DNA from: Streptomyces sp. SAI-135
GTDB taxonomy: Bacteria; Actinomycetota; Actinomycetes; Streptomycetales; Streptomycetaceae
Reading direction: 5' to 3'
Assembly (NCBI RefSeq): GCF_029893805.1
Contig: NZ_JARXYP010000002.1
Location: 3,038,001-3,102,000, forward strand
DNA: 64,000 nt
Shown: piece after piece, positions 44,280 to 53,513 of the stretch
Position numbering within the stretch: the stretch's first letter is position 1
Layout of the letters: each line of letters begins with the position of its first letter
Notes under the pieces: model-generated
What the model was told of the DNA's origin: nothing
The model's input: the letters and a program-made list of their open reading frames with translations, nothing else
Database searches by the model: none
Translations under genes and position numbers: made by a program

Positions 44280-44769
44280 GCTCGTTCCCCCTTGTCTTGG
44301 CAGGACCGTTTCAGGTCACGCGTACGACGGCCGAACCTTACTACGGGGGACGGGAATTGCTGGAGGGTCGGGAGGGGCTGAGGTGGGCGCGGCGGGCCGG
44401 GTCAGGGCCTGCGGTGGGGGTGGGGTGCGGTGGGGTGGGGTGACGTCCGGTGGCTGGATTCGGGCGCAGGGGTGGCGTGTTGGGGCGAAGGGGGCTGTGG
44501 TCGAGGTGGAGGGCCGTGCCGCGGGCGCGCAGGATTCAGCCGCGGCCAAGGGGAGCAAACAGGCCGAGAGCGAGGGGCCGCACGGGAAGGGAGCGGCGTC
44601 CGGGCGAGGCCAAGCGCCCTGGCACCGGGCGCAGTTCTGGAACCGGCTCAGGTTCGGCAGCAGTCCATGGCCCCGGCACGGACGGCAGCGTCGAAGTGGA
44701 CAGACGGACGCGGCACTCGGCACCGCTCTGTACTCCCGTTACGCGAACAAGGTCGCACCGGACGCGAGT
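44280..44769. other. Gene-free 490-bp region with G-tract cluster
   Basis: No credible gene is seen. The segment nearest the toxin operon must hold its promoter. At 44416-44440 the plus strand has four G runs (5, 4, 4 and 4 G) separated by 1, 6 and 1 nt, a sequence able to form a G-quadruplex. The remainder is G-rich, low-complexity sequence. Confidence 0.5.
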
Positions 44770-45237
44770 TCAGCGGTGGCCGAACGGGCCTGCCGGGCGG
44801 GAACCGCCCAGGCCACCCGCACCGGACTGTCCCCAAGGTCCCGACGGCGGCCGAGGGGCCGGACGGGACGGCGCGTCGGACGGTGCCCCGGCCGTCTCCT
44901 CCCCCTCGCCCTCGCCCTCGCCCTCGTCGACGGCGTCGCGCGCCGCCTGCCACGCGCCGAAGCGTTCACCCGCCTCGCGGGCCTCCGCCTCCGTACGCCG
45001 TTCCCCCGCGCGGCGGATCCTGTCGGCGCCGGAGAACAGCGCGGCGGTGTACTCCGGGTCGGTGAAGGCCTGTTCGGCGGTGAGGTCGCCGCGCAGCACC
45101 CCGCTCGCCATCTCGCGCAGTTTCGGATCGGGCCCGGTGCTCAGGGTGCGCAGCGCGCGGAGCAGGCTACGGGCCCGCTCCTCGTCTTTCGCGACACCCA
45201 GCAACTCCCCCTGATCCACCTCACGTCCGTCCGGCAC
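44770..45237 (-). CDS. Conserved hypothetical protein
   Basis: A 155-aa acidic soluble protein. The N-terminal 105 residues are helical (DEERARSLLRALRTLSTG, then LREMASGVLRGDLTAEQAF). A Glu-Gly run (EGEGEGEGEE) and a Pro/Ser/Gly-rich tail follow. The start GTG at 45237 has GGAGGGGGAGG upstream. No family recognised. The helical part recalls small actinobacterial proteins of unknown role often found beside toxin or secretion loci. Confidence 0.6.
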   Translation of the reverse strand: MPDGREVDQGELLGVAKDEERARSLLRALRTLSTGPDPKLREMASGVLRGDLTAEQAFTDPEYTAALFSGADRIRRAGERRTEAEAREAGERFGAWQAARDAVDEGEGEGEGEETAGAPSDAPSRPAPRPPSGPWGQSGAGGLGGSRPAGPFGHR

Positions 45238-45317
45238 CCTGACCTCCCCCTCCCGTACGTCAGTCGCCCCAGTATCCAACAGCAGCAGACGCCACGGCAG
45301 TCGGCGGACCCGTCTCC

Positions 45318-45662
45318 TCAGGAGGCGATCGCGTCCCGCAGCGCCTTCGCGGTGACCGCCGGGTCGTAGCCGTCCGGAACGCCCTCGACCAGGATGATGT
45401 CGCCCTCGATGTGCCGCGAGCGCAACGGTGCGATCTCCTGGTACGCGGCGGAGTCCCACCAGGCCCGCCCCTCCGCGATCCCGGGAAACCCGATCACCAC
45501 GACATGCCCGGGCCAGCTGCCCTCCTTCACCTCGTGCTGCGTGCCGTGCACGAGGAAGCGGCCGCCGTACGGCTCGAAGGTGGCGGAGATCCGCTCGATG
45601 TACTCGGCGATCTCCGGGTGCGGCGCGGCTTCCCGCAGGTGGGCGATGGCGTAGGCGGTCAT
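45318..45662 (-). CDS. DUF1330 family protein (dimeric alpha/beta barrel)
   Basis: A 114-aa protein with the DUF1330 pattern. It opens TAYAIAHLREAAPHPEIAEYIERI, and central GGRFLVHGTQHEVKEGSWPG and WWDSAAYQEIAPLR segments follow. The fold is the ferredoxin-like dimeric alpha/beta barrel; function unknown in the family, although some members bind small aromatic or reactive molecules. A monocistronic gene with about 270 bp of non-coding sequence upstream (45663-45932), which contains a short CGGCT tandem run and nothing else I recognise. Confidence 0.88.
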   Translation of the reverse strand: MTAYAIAHLREAAPHPEIAEYIERISATFEPYGGRFLVHGTQHEVKEGSWPGHVVVIGFPGIAEGRAWWDSAAYQEIAPLRSRHIEGDIILVEGVPDGYDPAVTAKALRDAIAS

Positions 45663-45932
45663 GGTGTCCTCCGGTCGGCTCGGCTCGGCTCGCTCCGTAC
45701 GCGGACGAGCTTGGCACGCGCTCCCGACCGGGGTCGATTACCCGAGGAGTAAGCGTCAGGGCGGCAGCCGAGTCCGGGTGCGTTCGGCCCGTGCACCGCT
45801 CCGCCACGCGGGCGGTACGACACGCACACGCGGCTTCCGACGCACGGCCGGATCCCGGCACTGCACGGGCCGGCCCCGCGGCCGCCCCGGACCCCTGAGG
45901 TCCGGCAGCCACCGCGGGGCCCGCATCCCCGG

Positions 45933-46238
45933 TCAGCCCGAGGCGGCCGCCGGGCCGAAGTCCGCCTCCAGCCGCTCCTTCCACCCCGAGTCCGCCAGCC
46001 CCGCCCCCACCAGCACGTCCCGCCAGTCCTCCTTGGCCAGCTGGACGGCGTCGAGGAGCCGGTCCACCCGGCCCTGGCCGCACAGCAGTGTCGCGGCGGC
46101 GATCCGTTCCTTGTCCTCCTGGTCGCCCCGGTCGGTCAGGTGGTTGACCAGCTCGGTGAGGAGATCGCCCACCACCTCGCCCTCCCGGCCGGGGAAGTCC
46201 TCCGCGATGCGCCGTTCGACCCGCACGGTAAGCCCCAT
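45933..46238 (-). CDS. Conserved hypothetical protein, 101 aa
   Basis: A small helical protein (VERRIAEDFPGREGEVVGDL, then RIAAATLLCGQGRVDRLLDA and LAKEDWRDVLVGAGLAD). Similar short proteins occur in many Streptomyces genomes without assigned function. The helix content and the HEAT-like rhythm suggest a protein-binding role, but no motif supports a specific one. It is preceded by an AGGAGG-like site (GGAGGGTAAATG). The intergenic region to the dioxygenase gene is divergent. Confidence 0.65.
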   Translation of the reverse strand: MGLTVRVERRIAEDFPGREGEVVGDLLTELVNHLTDRGDQEDKERIAAATLLCGQGRVDRLLDAVQLAKEDWRDVLVGAGLADSGWKERLEADFGPAAASG

Positions 46239-46384
46239 TTACCCTCCTTGTCGGCATACGCCCCGATACGGTAGCGCGCCCACCCCGTCCGACACCGCAA
46301 CCTGTCTCGCAGAAAACTTGACGACCCCTCACTTTGCCGAACCCACAGCCCGCCGACAGCAACCACTTCTACGGTGCCGTGTCC

Positions 46385-47248
46385 ATGACAGACACCCCCA
46401 TGCACGAGACCCCCATGCACGAGACCCCCGCGAACCCCGCGGACGAGCACCCCACGGAAGCGACCCCGACGACCGGCGCCCCCGCGAGGAACAGCCTCGC
46501 CCGCCGCACCGTCCTGGTCGCCACGGGTGCCACCGCCGCCACCCTGGCCGTGGGCACCGCGACCTCCAGGACCCACCCCTCCCCCACGACCGGCACGACC
46601 GACACGACCGACACGGCCCCCGTAGCCGCGGCAGCGGTCTGCACGCTCACCAGGGAGATGACCGAGGGCCCCTACTACCTCGACGGCCAGTACGTCCGCT
46701 CCGACATCACCGAGGGCAAGACCGGCTTCCCGCTCAGACTCGCCCTCACCGTCGTCGACGACGACACCTGCGCCACGATCAGCAACGCCCTCGTGGAGAT
46801 CTGGCACTGCGACGCGCTCGGCGAGTACTCCGGCTACGTCGGCAACAACGGCCACAACGAGCCCGACAGCGGCACCTTCCTGCGCGGCGGCGTGCTCACC
46901 GACTCCCGTGGCGTCGCCGACATCACCACGGTCTACCCGGGCTGGTACCGGGGCCGCTGCGTGCACATCCACGTGAAGGTGCACGTGAACGTCACCCTCA
47001 CCGCCGACGGCTCCTTCACCGGCGGCACCGAACTCCACACCGGCCAGCTCTTCTTCGACGAGGCGGTCACCGCCAAGGTCGGCGCGCTCCCGCCGTACTC
47101 GGCCAACACGGTCACCCGCACCACCCTCGCCCAGGACGGGATCTACGACGACGGCGGCGCCGCGTCCGGCCTCCTGACCCTGACCGCCCTGGGCAGCAGC
47201 CCGTCCGCCGGATACACCGGCACCCTCACCCTCGGCGTCGAACGCTGA
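46385..47248 (+). CDS. Secreted intradiol ring-cleavage dioxygenase-like protein
   Basis: A 287-aa protein with a twin-arginine-type signal (LARRTVLVATGATAATLAVG) and a catechol-dioxygenase-like beta fold. Iron ligands of the family are recognisable: Tyr97 (TEGPYYLDG), Tyr188 (GWYRG), His194 and His196 (VHIHVKV). These exported Streptomyces enzymes can open catechol-type rings from lignin and related aromatics. The ATG at 46385 has no ribosome site. TACGGT at 46370-46375 may give a nearly leaderless mRNA. The N-terminus carries a duplicated 15-bp unit (MHETP twice). Confidence 0.85.
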   Translation: MTDTPMHETPMHETPANPADEHPTEATPTTGAPARNSLARRTVLVATGATAATLAVGTATSRTHPSPTTGTTDTTDTAPVAAAAVCTLTREMTEGPYYLDGQYVRSDITEGKTGFPLRLALTVVDDDTCATISNALVEIWHCDALGEYSGYVGNNGHNEPDSGTFLRGGVLTDSRGVADITTVYPGWYRGRCVHIHVKVHVNVTLTADGSFTGGTELHTGQLFFDEAVTAKVGALPPYSANTVTRTTLAQDGIYDDGGAASGLLTLTALGSSPSAGYTGTLTLGVER

Positions 47249-47262
47249 CACAGCGGACAGAA

Positions 47263-47293
47263 GTCGCCCGCCGCCGGGGAGGCGGCGGGCGAC
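47263..47293. terminator. Bidirectional terminator
   Basis: GTCGCCCGCCGCC (47263-47275) pairs over 13 bp with 47281-47293 around a GGGGA loop, between convergent dioxygenase and DUF4360 genes. Confidence 0.8.
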
Positions 47294-47309
47294 CCGTTCT
47301 CTCAGGACC

Positions 47310-47960
47310 TCACTTGCCCGGGCACTCCTTCCAGGCCATGTGGTAGATCGTGCTGATGTCGCCGTCGGTCGAGTCCATCGTCATGAAGCTGACCTTGGAC
47401 GGCGAGGAGGTGCCCGCGTTCACGCGGACCTCCGTGTTGATGTTGAAGTTGCGCTGCACCCCGCAGGGTGCCCAGACCAGCTGGGCCCAGTCGGTGGTGT
47501 CGGTCGCCTGCCAGTTGTCGTTGAGGGCGCCGGGGAAGGTGTGGGTCTTGAAGGCCGTCTGCGAGGAGCCCTGGAAGTAGTACGAGGCCCGCTGGACGCC
47601 GCTCGCCCCGGCCTGGAGCGAGGCGAAGCCCCGGTAGTCCGCGCTGGCGATGGCGTACGTGAAGCCCTGCGGGACGTGGACGATCAGGTTGAGCTGGCAG
47701 TTCTTGCGGAACGCCGTGGGGTCGGAGTTGCCGCCGACCTGGGCCAGGTAGTCGCTGTAGGTCACCGTGAACGCGGTGTTGTCCTCGGAGACCGCGACGG
47801 CCGCCGTGCCCGCGGGACAGCCGGAGCCGTTCACCGTGGCGACGTTGATGACGATCTTGTCCGGGGGCGGGTCGACGAATCCGCCGGAGGGGTTGTGCGC
47901 GGGCACCGCCGCGGTCACGAGAGCGGCGACGGCGCCGCCCAGGAGCAGTCCACTTGCCAT
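47310..47960 (-). CDS. Secreted DUF4360 family protein
   Basis: A 216-aa exported protein. A signal peptide (MASGLLLGGAVAALVTAAVPA) is followed by a beta-rich DUF4360 domain with conserved VNGSGCPAGTAAVAVSEDNTAFTV-type opening and the paired Cys residues GCP, NCQ, PCG and ECP that probably form disulfides. Function unknown; family members are small secreted proteins of fungi and actinomycetes. The ATG at 47960 is chosen as the signal-peptide start. The frame extends upstream without a ribosome site. Confidence 0.85.
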   Translation of the reverse strand: MASGLLLGGAVAALVTAAVPAHNPSGGFVDPPPDKIVINVATVNGSGCPAGTAAVAVSEDNTAFTVTYSDYLAQVGGNSDPTAFRKNCQLNLIVHVPQGFTYAIASADYRGFASLQAGASGVQRASYYFQGSSQTAFKTHTFPGALNDNWQATDTTDWAQLVWAPCGVQRNFNINTEVRVNAGTSSPSKVSFMTMDSTDGDISTIYHMAWKECPGK

Positions 47961-48129
47961 GGGGGGTCTCTCCTCTGCGCTGACATGTTGAAGCGTGGAG
48001 AACCTGTGTGTTTTTTGTGAAGCACCGCGGCGCTCGAATCGTAGGGAGCCCCCTGAGGCGCCGCCAGGGCGAACTCCAGCCATTCCGGCAATGGCTCAAC
48101 TCGCGTGTCTACAGGCGTAGTTGACCGGA

Positions 48130-48588
48130 TCAGGGGTTTTCCCACGCGGCCGGCTCAGCCGCGAGCCGCCGCACCGGCTCGGGGAGCGCGTCGCCCGCGA
48201 TGTCGGCGATGGAGACACCCTCCAGGATCTTGCGGACGTTGGCCCGCAGGGCGATCCACAGCGGGAGCAGGGGCTGTGCGGAACCCGTGTACTCCAGACC
48301 GGTGGGCCGCTCGCCGCGCACCGACACGATCGGCCCGTCGACCGCGCGGATGACGTCGGCGACCGTGATGGCCGAAGCCTCCCGCGCGAGCCGGTAGCCG
48401 CCACCCCCGCCACGCCTGCTGTCGACGATGCCGCCACGCCGCAGGTCGCCGAGGATCCCCTCCAGGAACTTGTGCGGAATGCCCTGGACCGCCGCGATGG
48501 CCTCGGCCTTCACCGGCTCCGTGTCCTGCCGCACGGCAAGCTCCAGCACCGCCCGTACCGCGTAGTCCGCCCGTGCAGAGATCCTCAT
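48130..48588 (-). CDS. Rrf2 family transcriptional regulator
   Basis: A 152-aa winged-helix regulator with the Rrf2 opening MRISARADYAVRAVLELA and recognition helix in IPHKFLEGILGDLRRGGIV. It lacks the three Cys ligands that hold the iron-sulfur cluster of IscR and NsrR, so it is a cluster-free type. The promoter region just upstream contains the palindrome ACAATTGT (48592-48599), a likely autoregulatory site, and TTGTCT-17-AATTGT can be drawn as its promoter. Divergent from the GH35 beta-galactosidase gene. Confidence 0.9.
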   Translation of the reverse strand: MRISARADYAVRAVLELAVRQDTEPVKAEAIAAVQGIPHKFLEGILGDLRRGGIVDSRRGGGGGYRLAREASAITVADVIRAVDGPIVSVRGERPTGLEYTGSAQPLLPLWIALRANVRKILEGVSIADIAGDALPEPVRRLAAEPAAWENP

Positions 48589-48698
48589 ACGACAATTGTG
48601 CGGCGTACGGGCGGAGACAATGGCCACGCCACAATAGGCACACCACCCACACCCACGGACGGACTGGCGCAAGCGCGGCACGACCAGGAGGCGCTCCC

Positions 48699-51686
48699 TT
48701 GGAGCTGAGCAGACGTACATTCAGCGCCCTCGCCGGCACCACGGCGCTCGGCTTCGCGCTGAGCGGCAGCGGTGGGGAGACCACCCGGGCCTACGCCTCC
48801 CACAGCGTGCCCACCGGGCCCGCGCCCGGGGCGCCCGCCGCCGACCGGGCCCGCCACAAGGTCGGCTACGACAAGTACTCGCTGCTGGTCGACGGCCGGC
48901 GCCTGGTGCTGTGGTCCGGCGAGATGCACCCCTTCCGGCTGCCGAGCCCGTCGCTGTGGCGGGACATCCTGCAGAAGATGCGCGCCCACGGCTTCAACGC
49001 GGTGAGTGTCCACGTGGCCTGGAACTACCACTCCCCGGGCCCCGGCCAGTACGACTTCACCGGCGTCCGCGACCTCGACCTGTTCCTGCGCACGGCCGCC
49101 GAGACCGGCCTGTACGTGATCCTGCGCCCGGGCCCGTACATCGACGCCGAGGTCGACGGCGGCGGCTTCCCCGGCTGGCTCACCGCGACCGCGGGCCGGG
49201 CCCGCACCTTTGACCCGGCTTACCTCTCGTACGTCGACGAGTGGCTGACCGAGGTGAACGCCATCGCCGCCCGGCACCTGTTCACCAAGGGCGGGGGCAC
49301 GGTCCTGCTCTACCAGATCGAGAACGAGTACGACGCCTTCGTCGACGAGTCCCTCGGCCGCGACTACATGTCCCACCTGTACAAGAAGGTGCGCGCCGAC
49401 GGGATCGACGTCCCGCTGTTCCACAACGACAAGGGCAGGAACGGCTACTGGACCCCGGGGTCCTTCAACACCGGCGGTGAGGAACGCGGCTGGCTCTACG
49501 GCTTCGACGGCTCCCCCTTGCCCGAGGAAGTGCCGCCGGACTGGGGGGACTTCGGTGAGGGCGGGCTGACGGGCGGGGCCACGGCCAGTCCCGGGACGCC
49601 GGGGTTCGTCCCGGAGTTCGGCGGGGGCCGGCCCGATCCGTGGGGCGGGGCCGCCCTCGACGGCAAGGGGTACGCCGAGGCGCGGTACAGCCGGGACGCC
49701 GCCTACGAGCGGCGCTTCCAGCTCACCAACCTCGCCAACGGCATCACCGTGCACAACGTCTACATGACCTTCGGCGGCACCTCCTGGGGCTGGCTGCCCG
49801 CGCCGCAGGTCTACACGTCGTACGACTACGGGGCGGCGATCGACGAGGCCCGCCGCCCGACGCCCAAGCTGGCTCCCCAGCACCAGCTGGGCCATCTCCT
49901 GCGGACCGTGCCGGACTTCGCCAAACTGGACCGGTCCGACCCGGTGCGGGCCGCGGACGAGCGGCTGAAGGTGTACCACCTGACCAACCCGGACACCGGC
50001 TCGCACGTGTACGTCGTACGCAACGACACCGACGCGCCGATCACGACGTCCGTCCCGGAGGCCGGGATCGACGTGGCGTTCACCGTCGCCGCCCACGACG
50101 CCCGACTGCTCGTCACGGGACTGCAGTTGGGCGAACGCAGGCTCAAGTTCGCCACCGCGCAGCCCATGATGTTCCTGAAGGCCGGCCGGTTGGACATCGC
50201 CGTGTTCACGGCCCCGCACGGCGAGATGGCCCAGGTCCTCCTCGAGTGCCCGGAGGAGCCGCTGGTCACCCGGGGTGACTCGGACCCCGCGTGGAACTAC
50301 GACCTCGGCGTCCTCAGGATCACCGTGCCGGTCGGTGCCGGCGGCCTGGCCCGGGTGCGGGTCGAGGGCGGCGGCAGCGACACCCCGCTGCTGCTGCTCT
50401 TCGCCGACGACCCCTGGTCGCTGCGGCTGTTCCCGGTGGACACCCCGACCGGGCCGGTGCTGGTGTACGGGCCCTCGCTGGTGCGCGGGGTCACCCTGGA
50501 CGGCACGACCGTCCATCTCACCGGCGACACCGTCAAGGGCACGGGCATGGAGGTGTGGGGGCCGCGCGGCATGGACCGGATCACCTGGAACGGCCGCCCG
50601 GTGCCCGCCTCCCCCACCACCATGGACAGCCTGCGGGCCGACATGCCGGCCGTGCCGGGACAGTTCCCCCTCCCCGCCGTGGGCGCGGTGCGGCTGCCCG
50701 CGCTGGGCGGCTGGCGCCGCCGTGACGAGAACTTCGAGGCCCTCCCGGACTACGACGACTCCGGCTGGACCCGGGCCGACCGCACGACCTCGCACAGCGT
50801 CACCCCGGTCCCGGAGGGGCAGCCGGTCCTGTTCGCCGACGACTACGGCTTCCACTACGGCGACGTCTGGTACCGGGGGCGCCTGACGGACGCCGAGGAG
50901 CTGGAGTCGGTGTCCCTGGCCTACAGCACGGGCGCGCAGGGGCTGCTGATGGCGTGGCTGGACGGGGAGCCGCTGGGCACGCACCGGATGCCGGTGCCGG
51001 ACAAGGGCAGCGCGCACAAGGGGAGTTGGACGGCGACGGCCACCTTCGACACACCGCCGCCCGCCGGGCGCTCGCCCCGTGTCCTGTCCGTGCTCGTCCG
51101 GCGGATGGCGCACGACACGGACGGCGGGTCCGCGGACTCCCACAAGGCGGCCCGGGGACTGACGGCGGTCACCTTCAAGGGCGGTTCCGCGAGGGCGAGC
51201 TGGCGCATCCGGGGCGAGAGGGCACCCGACCCGGTGCGCGGGCCGCTCAACAACGGCGGCCTGTACGGGGAGCGCAAGGGCTGGCATCTGCCGGGATTCG
51301 GCGAAGAGCACTGGGAGGACACGGAGTTGCCGCGCGCCGACCGGCGCCAGGGGGTCACCTGGTACCGGACGACGTTCCGGCTCGCCGTGGACACCGGCAT
51401 CGACGCCTCCGTCGGCCTCGTCCTCGAGGACGACCCGAAGCGCGCCTACCGCGTCCAGATCTTCCTCAACGGCTGGAACATGGGCCAGTACGTCAACGAC
51501 GTGGGCCCGCAGCACACCTTCGTCCTGCCCAACGGCATCCTGCGCACCCGGGGCACCAACACCCTGGCGCTGGCGGTGCTGTCCGACGGGACGACGGAGT
51601 CCGGGCCCGGGGTCGTACGGCTGGCGCTGCTGGGGGCTTCTGCCGGAGGTGTACCCGTCACGCCGGTGGACTCCCCCGGCCGCTAG
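48699..51686 (+). CDS. GH35 beta-galactosidase, Tat-exported
   Basis: A 995-aa family 35 enzyme. It begins at a TTG with AGGAGG 7 nt upstream and carries a twin-arginine signal (LSRRTFSALAGTTALGFAL). The catalytic barrel shows SGEMHPFRLP, the acid/base Glu210 in QIENEY, and a PEFGGG segment matching the nucleophile region. C-terminal jelly-roll domains include GVTWYRTTFRL and GWNMGQYVNDVGPQHTFVLP. It likely trims galactose from galactan or arabinogalactan outside the membrane, complementing the arabinan enzymes nearby. Confidence 0.9.
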   Translation: MELSRRTFSALAGTTALGFALSGSGGETTRAYASHSVPTGPAPGAPAADRARHKVGYDKYSLLVDGRRLVLWSGEMHPFRLPSPSLWRDILQKMRAHGFNAVSVHVAWNYHSPGPGQYDFTGVRDLDLFLRTAAETGLYVILRPGPYIDAEVDGGGFPGWLTATAGRARTFDPAYLSYVDEWLTEVNAIAARHLFTKGGGTVLLYQIENEYDAFVDESLGRDYMSHLYKKVRADGIDVPLFHNDKGRNGYWTPGSFNTGGEERGWLYGFDGSPLPEEVPPDWGDFGEGGLTGGATASPGTPGFVPEFGGGRPDPWGGAALDGKGYAEARYSRDAAYERRFQLTNLANGITVHNVYMTFGGTSWGWLPAPQVYTSYDYGAAIDEARRPTPKLAPQHQLGHLLRTVPDFAKLDRSDPVRAADERLKVYHLTNPDTGSHVYVVRNDTDAPITTSVPEAGIDVAFTVAAHDARLLVTGLQLGERRLKFATAQPMMFLKAGRLDIAVFTAPHGEMAQVLLECPEEPLVTRGDSDPAWNYDLGVLRITVPVGAGGLARVRVEGGGSDTPLLLLFADDPWSLRLFPVDTPTGPVLVYGPSLVRGVTLDGTTVHLTGDTVKGTGMEVWGPRGMDRITWNGRPVPASPTTMDSLRADMPAVPGQFPLPAVGAVRLPALGGWRRRDENFEALPDYDDSGWTRADRTTSHSVTPVPEGQPVLFADDYGFHYGDVWYRGRLTDAEELESVSLAYSTGAQGLLMAWLDGEPLGTHRMPVPDKGSAHKGSWTATATFDTPPPAGRSPRVLSVLVRRMAHDTDGGSADSHKAARGLTAVTFKGGSARASWRIRGERAPDPVRGPLNNGGLYGERKGWHLPGFGEEHWEDTELPRADRRQGVTWYRTTFRLAVDTGIDASVGLVLEDDPKRAYRVQIFLNGWNMGQYVNDVGPQHTFVLPNGILRTRGTNTLALAVLSDGTTESGPGVVRLALLGASAGGVPVTPVDSPGR

Positions 51687-51689
51687 CCC

Positions 51690-51955
51690 GGGCGGTCGCG
51701 CAGAAGAGCACCGCGGAGGTGGTCTCCGGCCGCGCCTCGCTGGGCCTGGACTTCGCCGTCGTGGAGGAGTGCGCGCGCCACGACGAGTGCGGCACGTTCG
51801 CCGACGCCTTCGACGGCCACGTCCTCCTGGTCGAGTACACGAAGAAGGGCCTGGCCAAGGCGTGCGCCGGCTGGAGCTGCACCCTCGGCGTGGTGCGCCG
51901 GGACGAGGAGGTCGTGCCCGAGGGCGCCGCGGGTTTCCTGCGCGAAACCTGCTGA
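51690..51955 (+). pseudogene. C-terminal remnant of a GH114-type polygalactosaminidase
   Basis: Between the GH35 and GH51 genes the plus strand encodes about 85 residues (LGLDFAVVEECARHDECGTF, then VLLVEY, KACAGWSCTLGVVRRD and FLRETC with a stop) that resemble the C-terminus of endo-alpha-1,4-polygalactosaminidases. There is no start codon or ribosome site, and the upstream barrel is absent. The fragment continues an open frame through the end of the GH35 gene. Best read as a 3' remnant left by a deletion that joined it to the GH35 gene. Confidence 0.6.
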
Positions 51956-51974
51956 CGCCCCCGGGGTGCCCGGT

Positions 51975-53492
51975 TCAGCCGAGCCGGATCACGTTCCAGG
52001 ACAGCGGCTCCAGTACGGCGGTGAGGGTGCCGTCCTCCAGCGCGGTGCCCTCGGCCGCGTGCGGGGCGACCCGGTCGGGCGCGTCCAGGGTGTTGCGGGC
52101 GTCCGGGTCGGCGTCGGCGAGGACGCTGTGCTCGACGACGTCCGTCAGCCCGAGGCCGCTCAGGGCGACTTCGAGGGGCAGCGACTCGCTCCGGCTGCGG
52201 TTGACGGCGAAGACGGTGACCGAACCGTCCTCGGCACGGACCGCGGTGGCGTGCAGGAGGTCGGTCTCGCCGAACTTGCGCGTCTCGTACGTCGGTGAGT
52301 CGACGCGTACGTCGAGGACCTCGCCGCGGCCGTACCGCGAGGCCTGGGCGAACGGGAAGAACGTCGTCTGGCGCCAGGCCGGGCCGCCGGGCTCGGTCAT
52401 GATCGGGGCGATCACGTTGACGAGCTGGGCGAGACAGGCGACGGTGACGCGGTCCGCGTGCCGCAGCAGGGCGATGAGGAGGGAACCGAAGACGACCGCG
52501 TCCAGGACGCTGTAGTTGTCCTCCAGGAGGCGGGGCGCCTCCGCCCAGTCCCGGGCACCAGAGTTCTCGATCTCGTGCCACTTCGACATGTACCAGACGT
52601 TCCACTCGTCGAAGGAGAGGTTGATCTTCTTCTTCGACTTGAGCCGCGCACCGATGTGGTCGGCGGTGGCGACCACGTTCTCGATGAAGGACTCCATGTC
52701 GACGGCGGAGGCCAGGAAGGAGTCGAGGTCGCCGTCCTCGGGCTGGTAGTAGGCGTGCAGGGAGATGTAGTCGACGAGGTCGTAGGTCTCGGCGAGGACC
52801 GTCGCCTCCCACTCGGCGAAGGTGGGCATGGACTGGCTGGAGGAGCCGCAGGCGACGAGTTCGACTCCCGGGTCGATCTGGCGCATCGCGCGGGCCGTCT
52901 CGGCGGCGATCCGGCCGTACTCCGTCGCCGTCTTGTGGCCGGTCTGCCAGGGGCCGTCCATCTCGTTGCCGAGGCACCACAGCCTGATGCCGAAGGGATC
53001 CTTGTCGCCGTGGGCGGCGCGGAGGTCGGAGAGGGCGGTGCCGGCCGGGTGGTTGGCGTACTCCTGGAGTTCGAGGGCCTCGGCGACACCCCGGGTGCCG
53101 AGGTTGAGGGCCATCATCGGCTCGGCCTGGGGGCCGATCTTCTTCAGGAAGGCGATGTACTCCGAGAGGCCGAAGCGGTTGGTCTCGGTGGAGCGCCAGG
53201 CGAGGTCGAGGCGGCGGGGCCGGTCCTCCACCGGGCCGACGCTGTCCTCCCATTTGTAGCCCGAGACGAAGTTGCCGCCGGGGTAGCGGACGGCGGTGAC
53301 GCCGAGTTCGCGGACGAGGTCCAGGACGTCGGTGCGGATTCCGTTCTCGTCCGCGGAGGGGTGACCGGGTTCGAAGATGCCGGTGTAGACGCAGCGGCCG
53401 AGGTGCTCGACGAAGGAGCCGAAGAGACGGGGGTTCACTTCGCCGACGGTGAAGGCGGGGTCGAGGGTGAAGCGGGCGGTGGACTTGCTCAT
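51975..53492 (-). CDS. GH51 alpha-L-arabinofuranosidase, intracellular
   Basis: A 505-aa enzyme without signal peptide. A barrel carries the acid/base Glu177 (CLGNEMDGPW) and nucleophile Glu296 (SFDEWNVW), followed by a C-terminal beta sandwich. It releases arabinose from arabino-oligosaccharides after uptake. The gene follows the GH43 paralogue by 21 bp with a GGT-rich ribosome site region (GAAAGG), so the two are co-transcribed, and both lie downstream of the sugar ABC importer genes on the same strand. Confidence 0.95.
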   Translation of the reverse strand: MSKSTARFTLDPAFTVGEVNPRLFGSFVEHLGRCVYTGIFEPGHPSADENGIRTDVLDLVRELGVTAVRYPGGNFVSGYKWEDSVGPVEDRPRRLDLAWRSTETNRFGLSEYIAFLKKIGPQAEPMMALNLGTRGVAEALELQEYANHPAGTALSDLRAAHGDKDPFGIRLWCLGNEMDGPWQTGHKTATEYGRIAAETARAMRQIDPGVELVACGSSSQSMPTFAEWEATVLAETYDLVDYISLHAYYQPEDGDLDSFLASAVDMESFIENVVATADHIGARLKSKKKINLSFDEWNVWYMSKWHEIENSGARDWAEAPRLLEDNYSVLDAVVFGSLLIALLRHADRVTVACLAQLVNVIAPIMTEPGGPAWRQTTFFPFAQASRYGRGEVLDVRVDSPTYETRKFGETDLLHATAVRAEDGSVTVFAVNRSRSESLPLEVALSGLGLTDVVEHSVLADADPDARNTLDAPDRVAPHAAEGTALEDGTLTAVLEPLSWNVIRLG

Positions 53493-53513
53493 GGGGACCT
53501 TTCAGGAACGGAG

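Noticed and set aside
44770..46362. A single 530-codon minus-strand protein
   Set aside because: The frame crosses the DUF1330 gene antisense or out of frame; only the last 155 codons after GTG 45237 have a ribosome site and plausible sequence.
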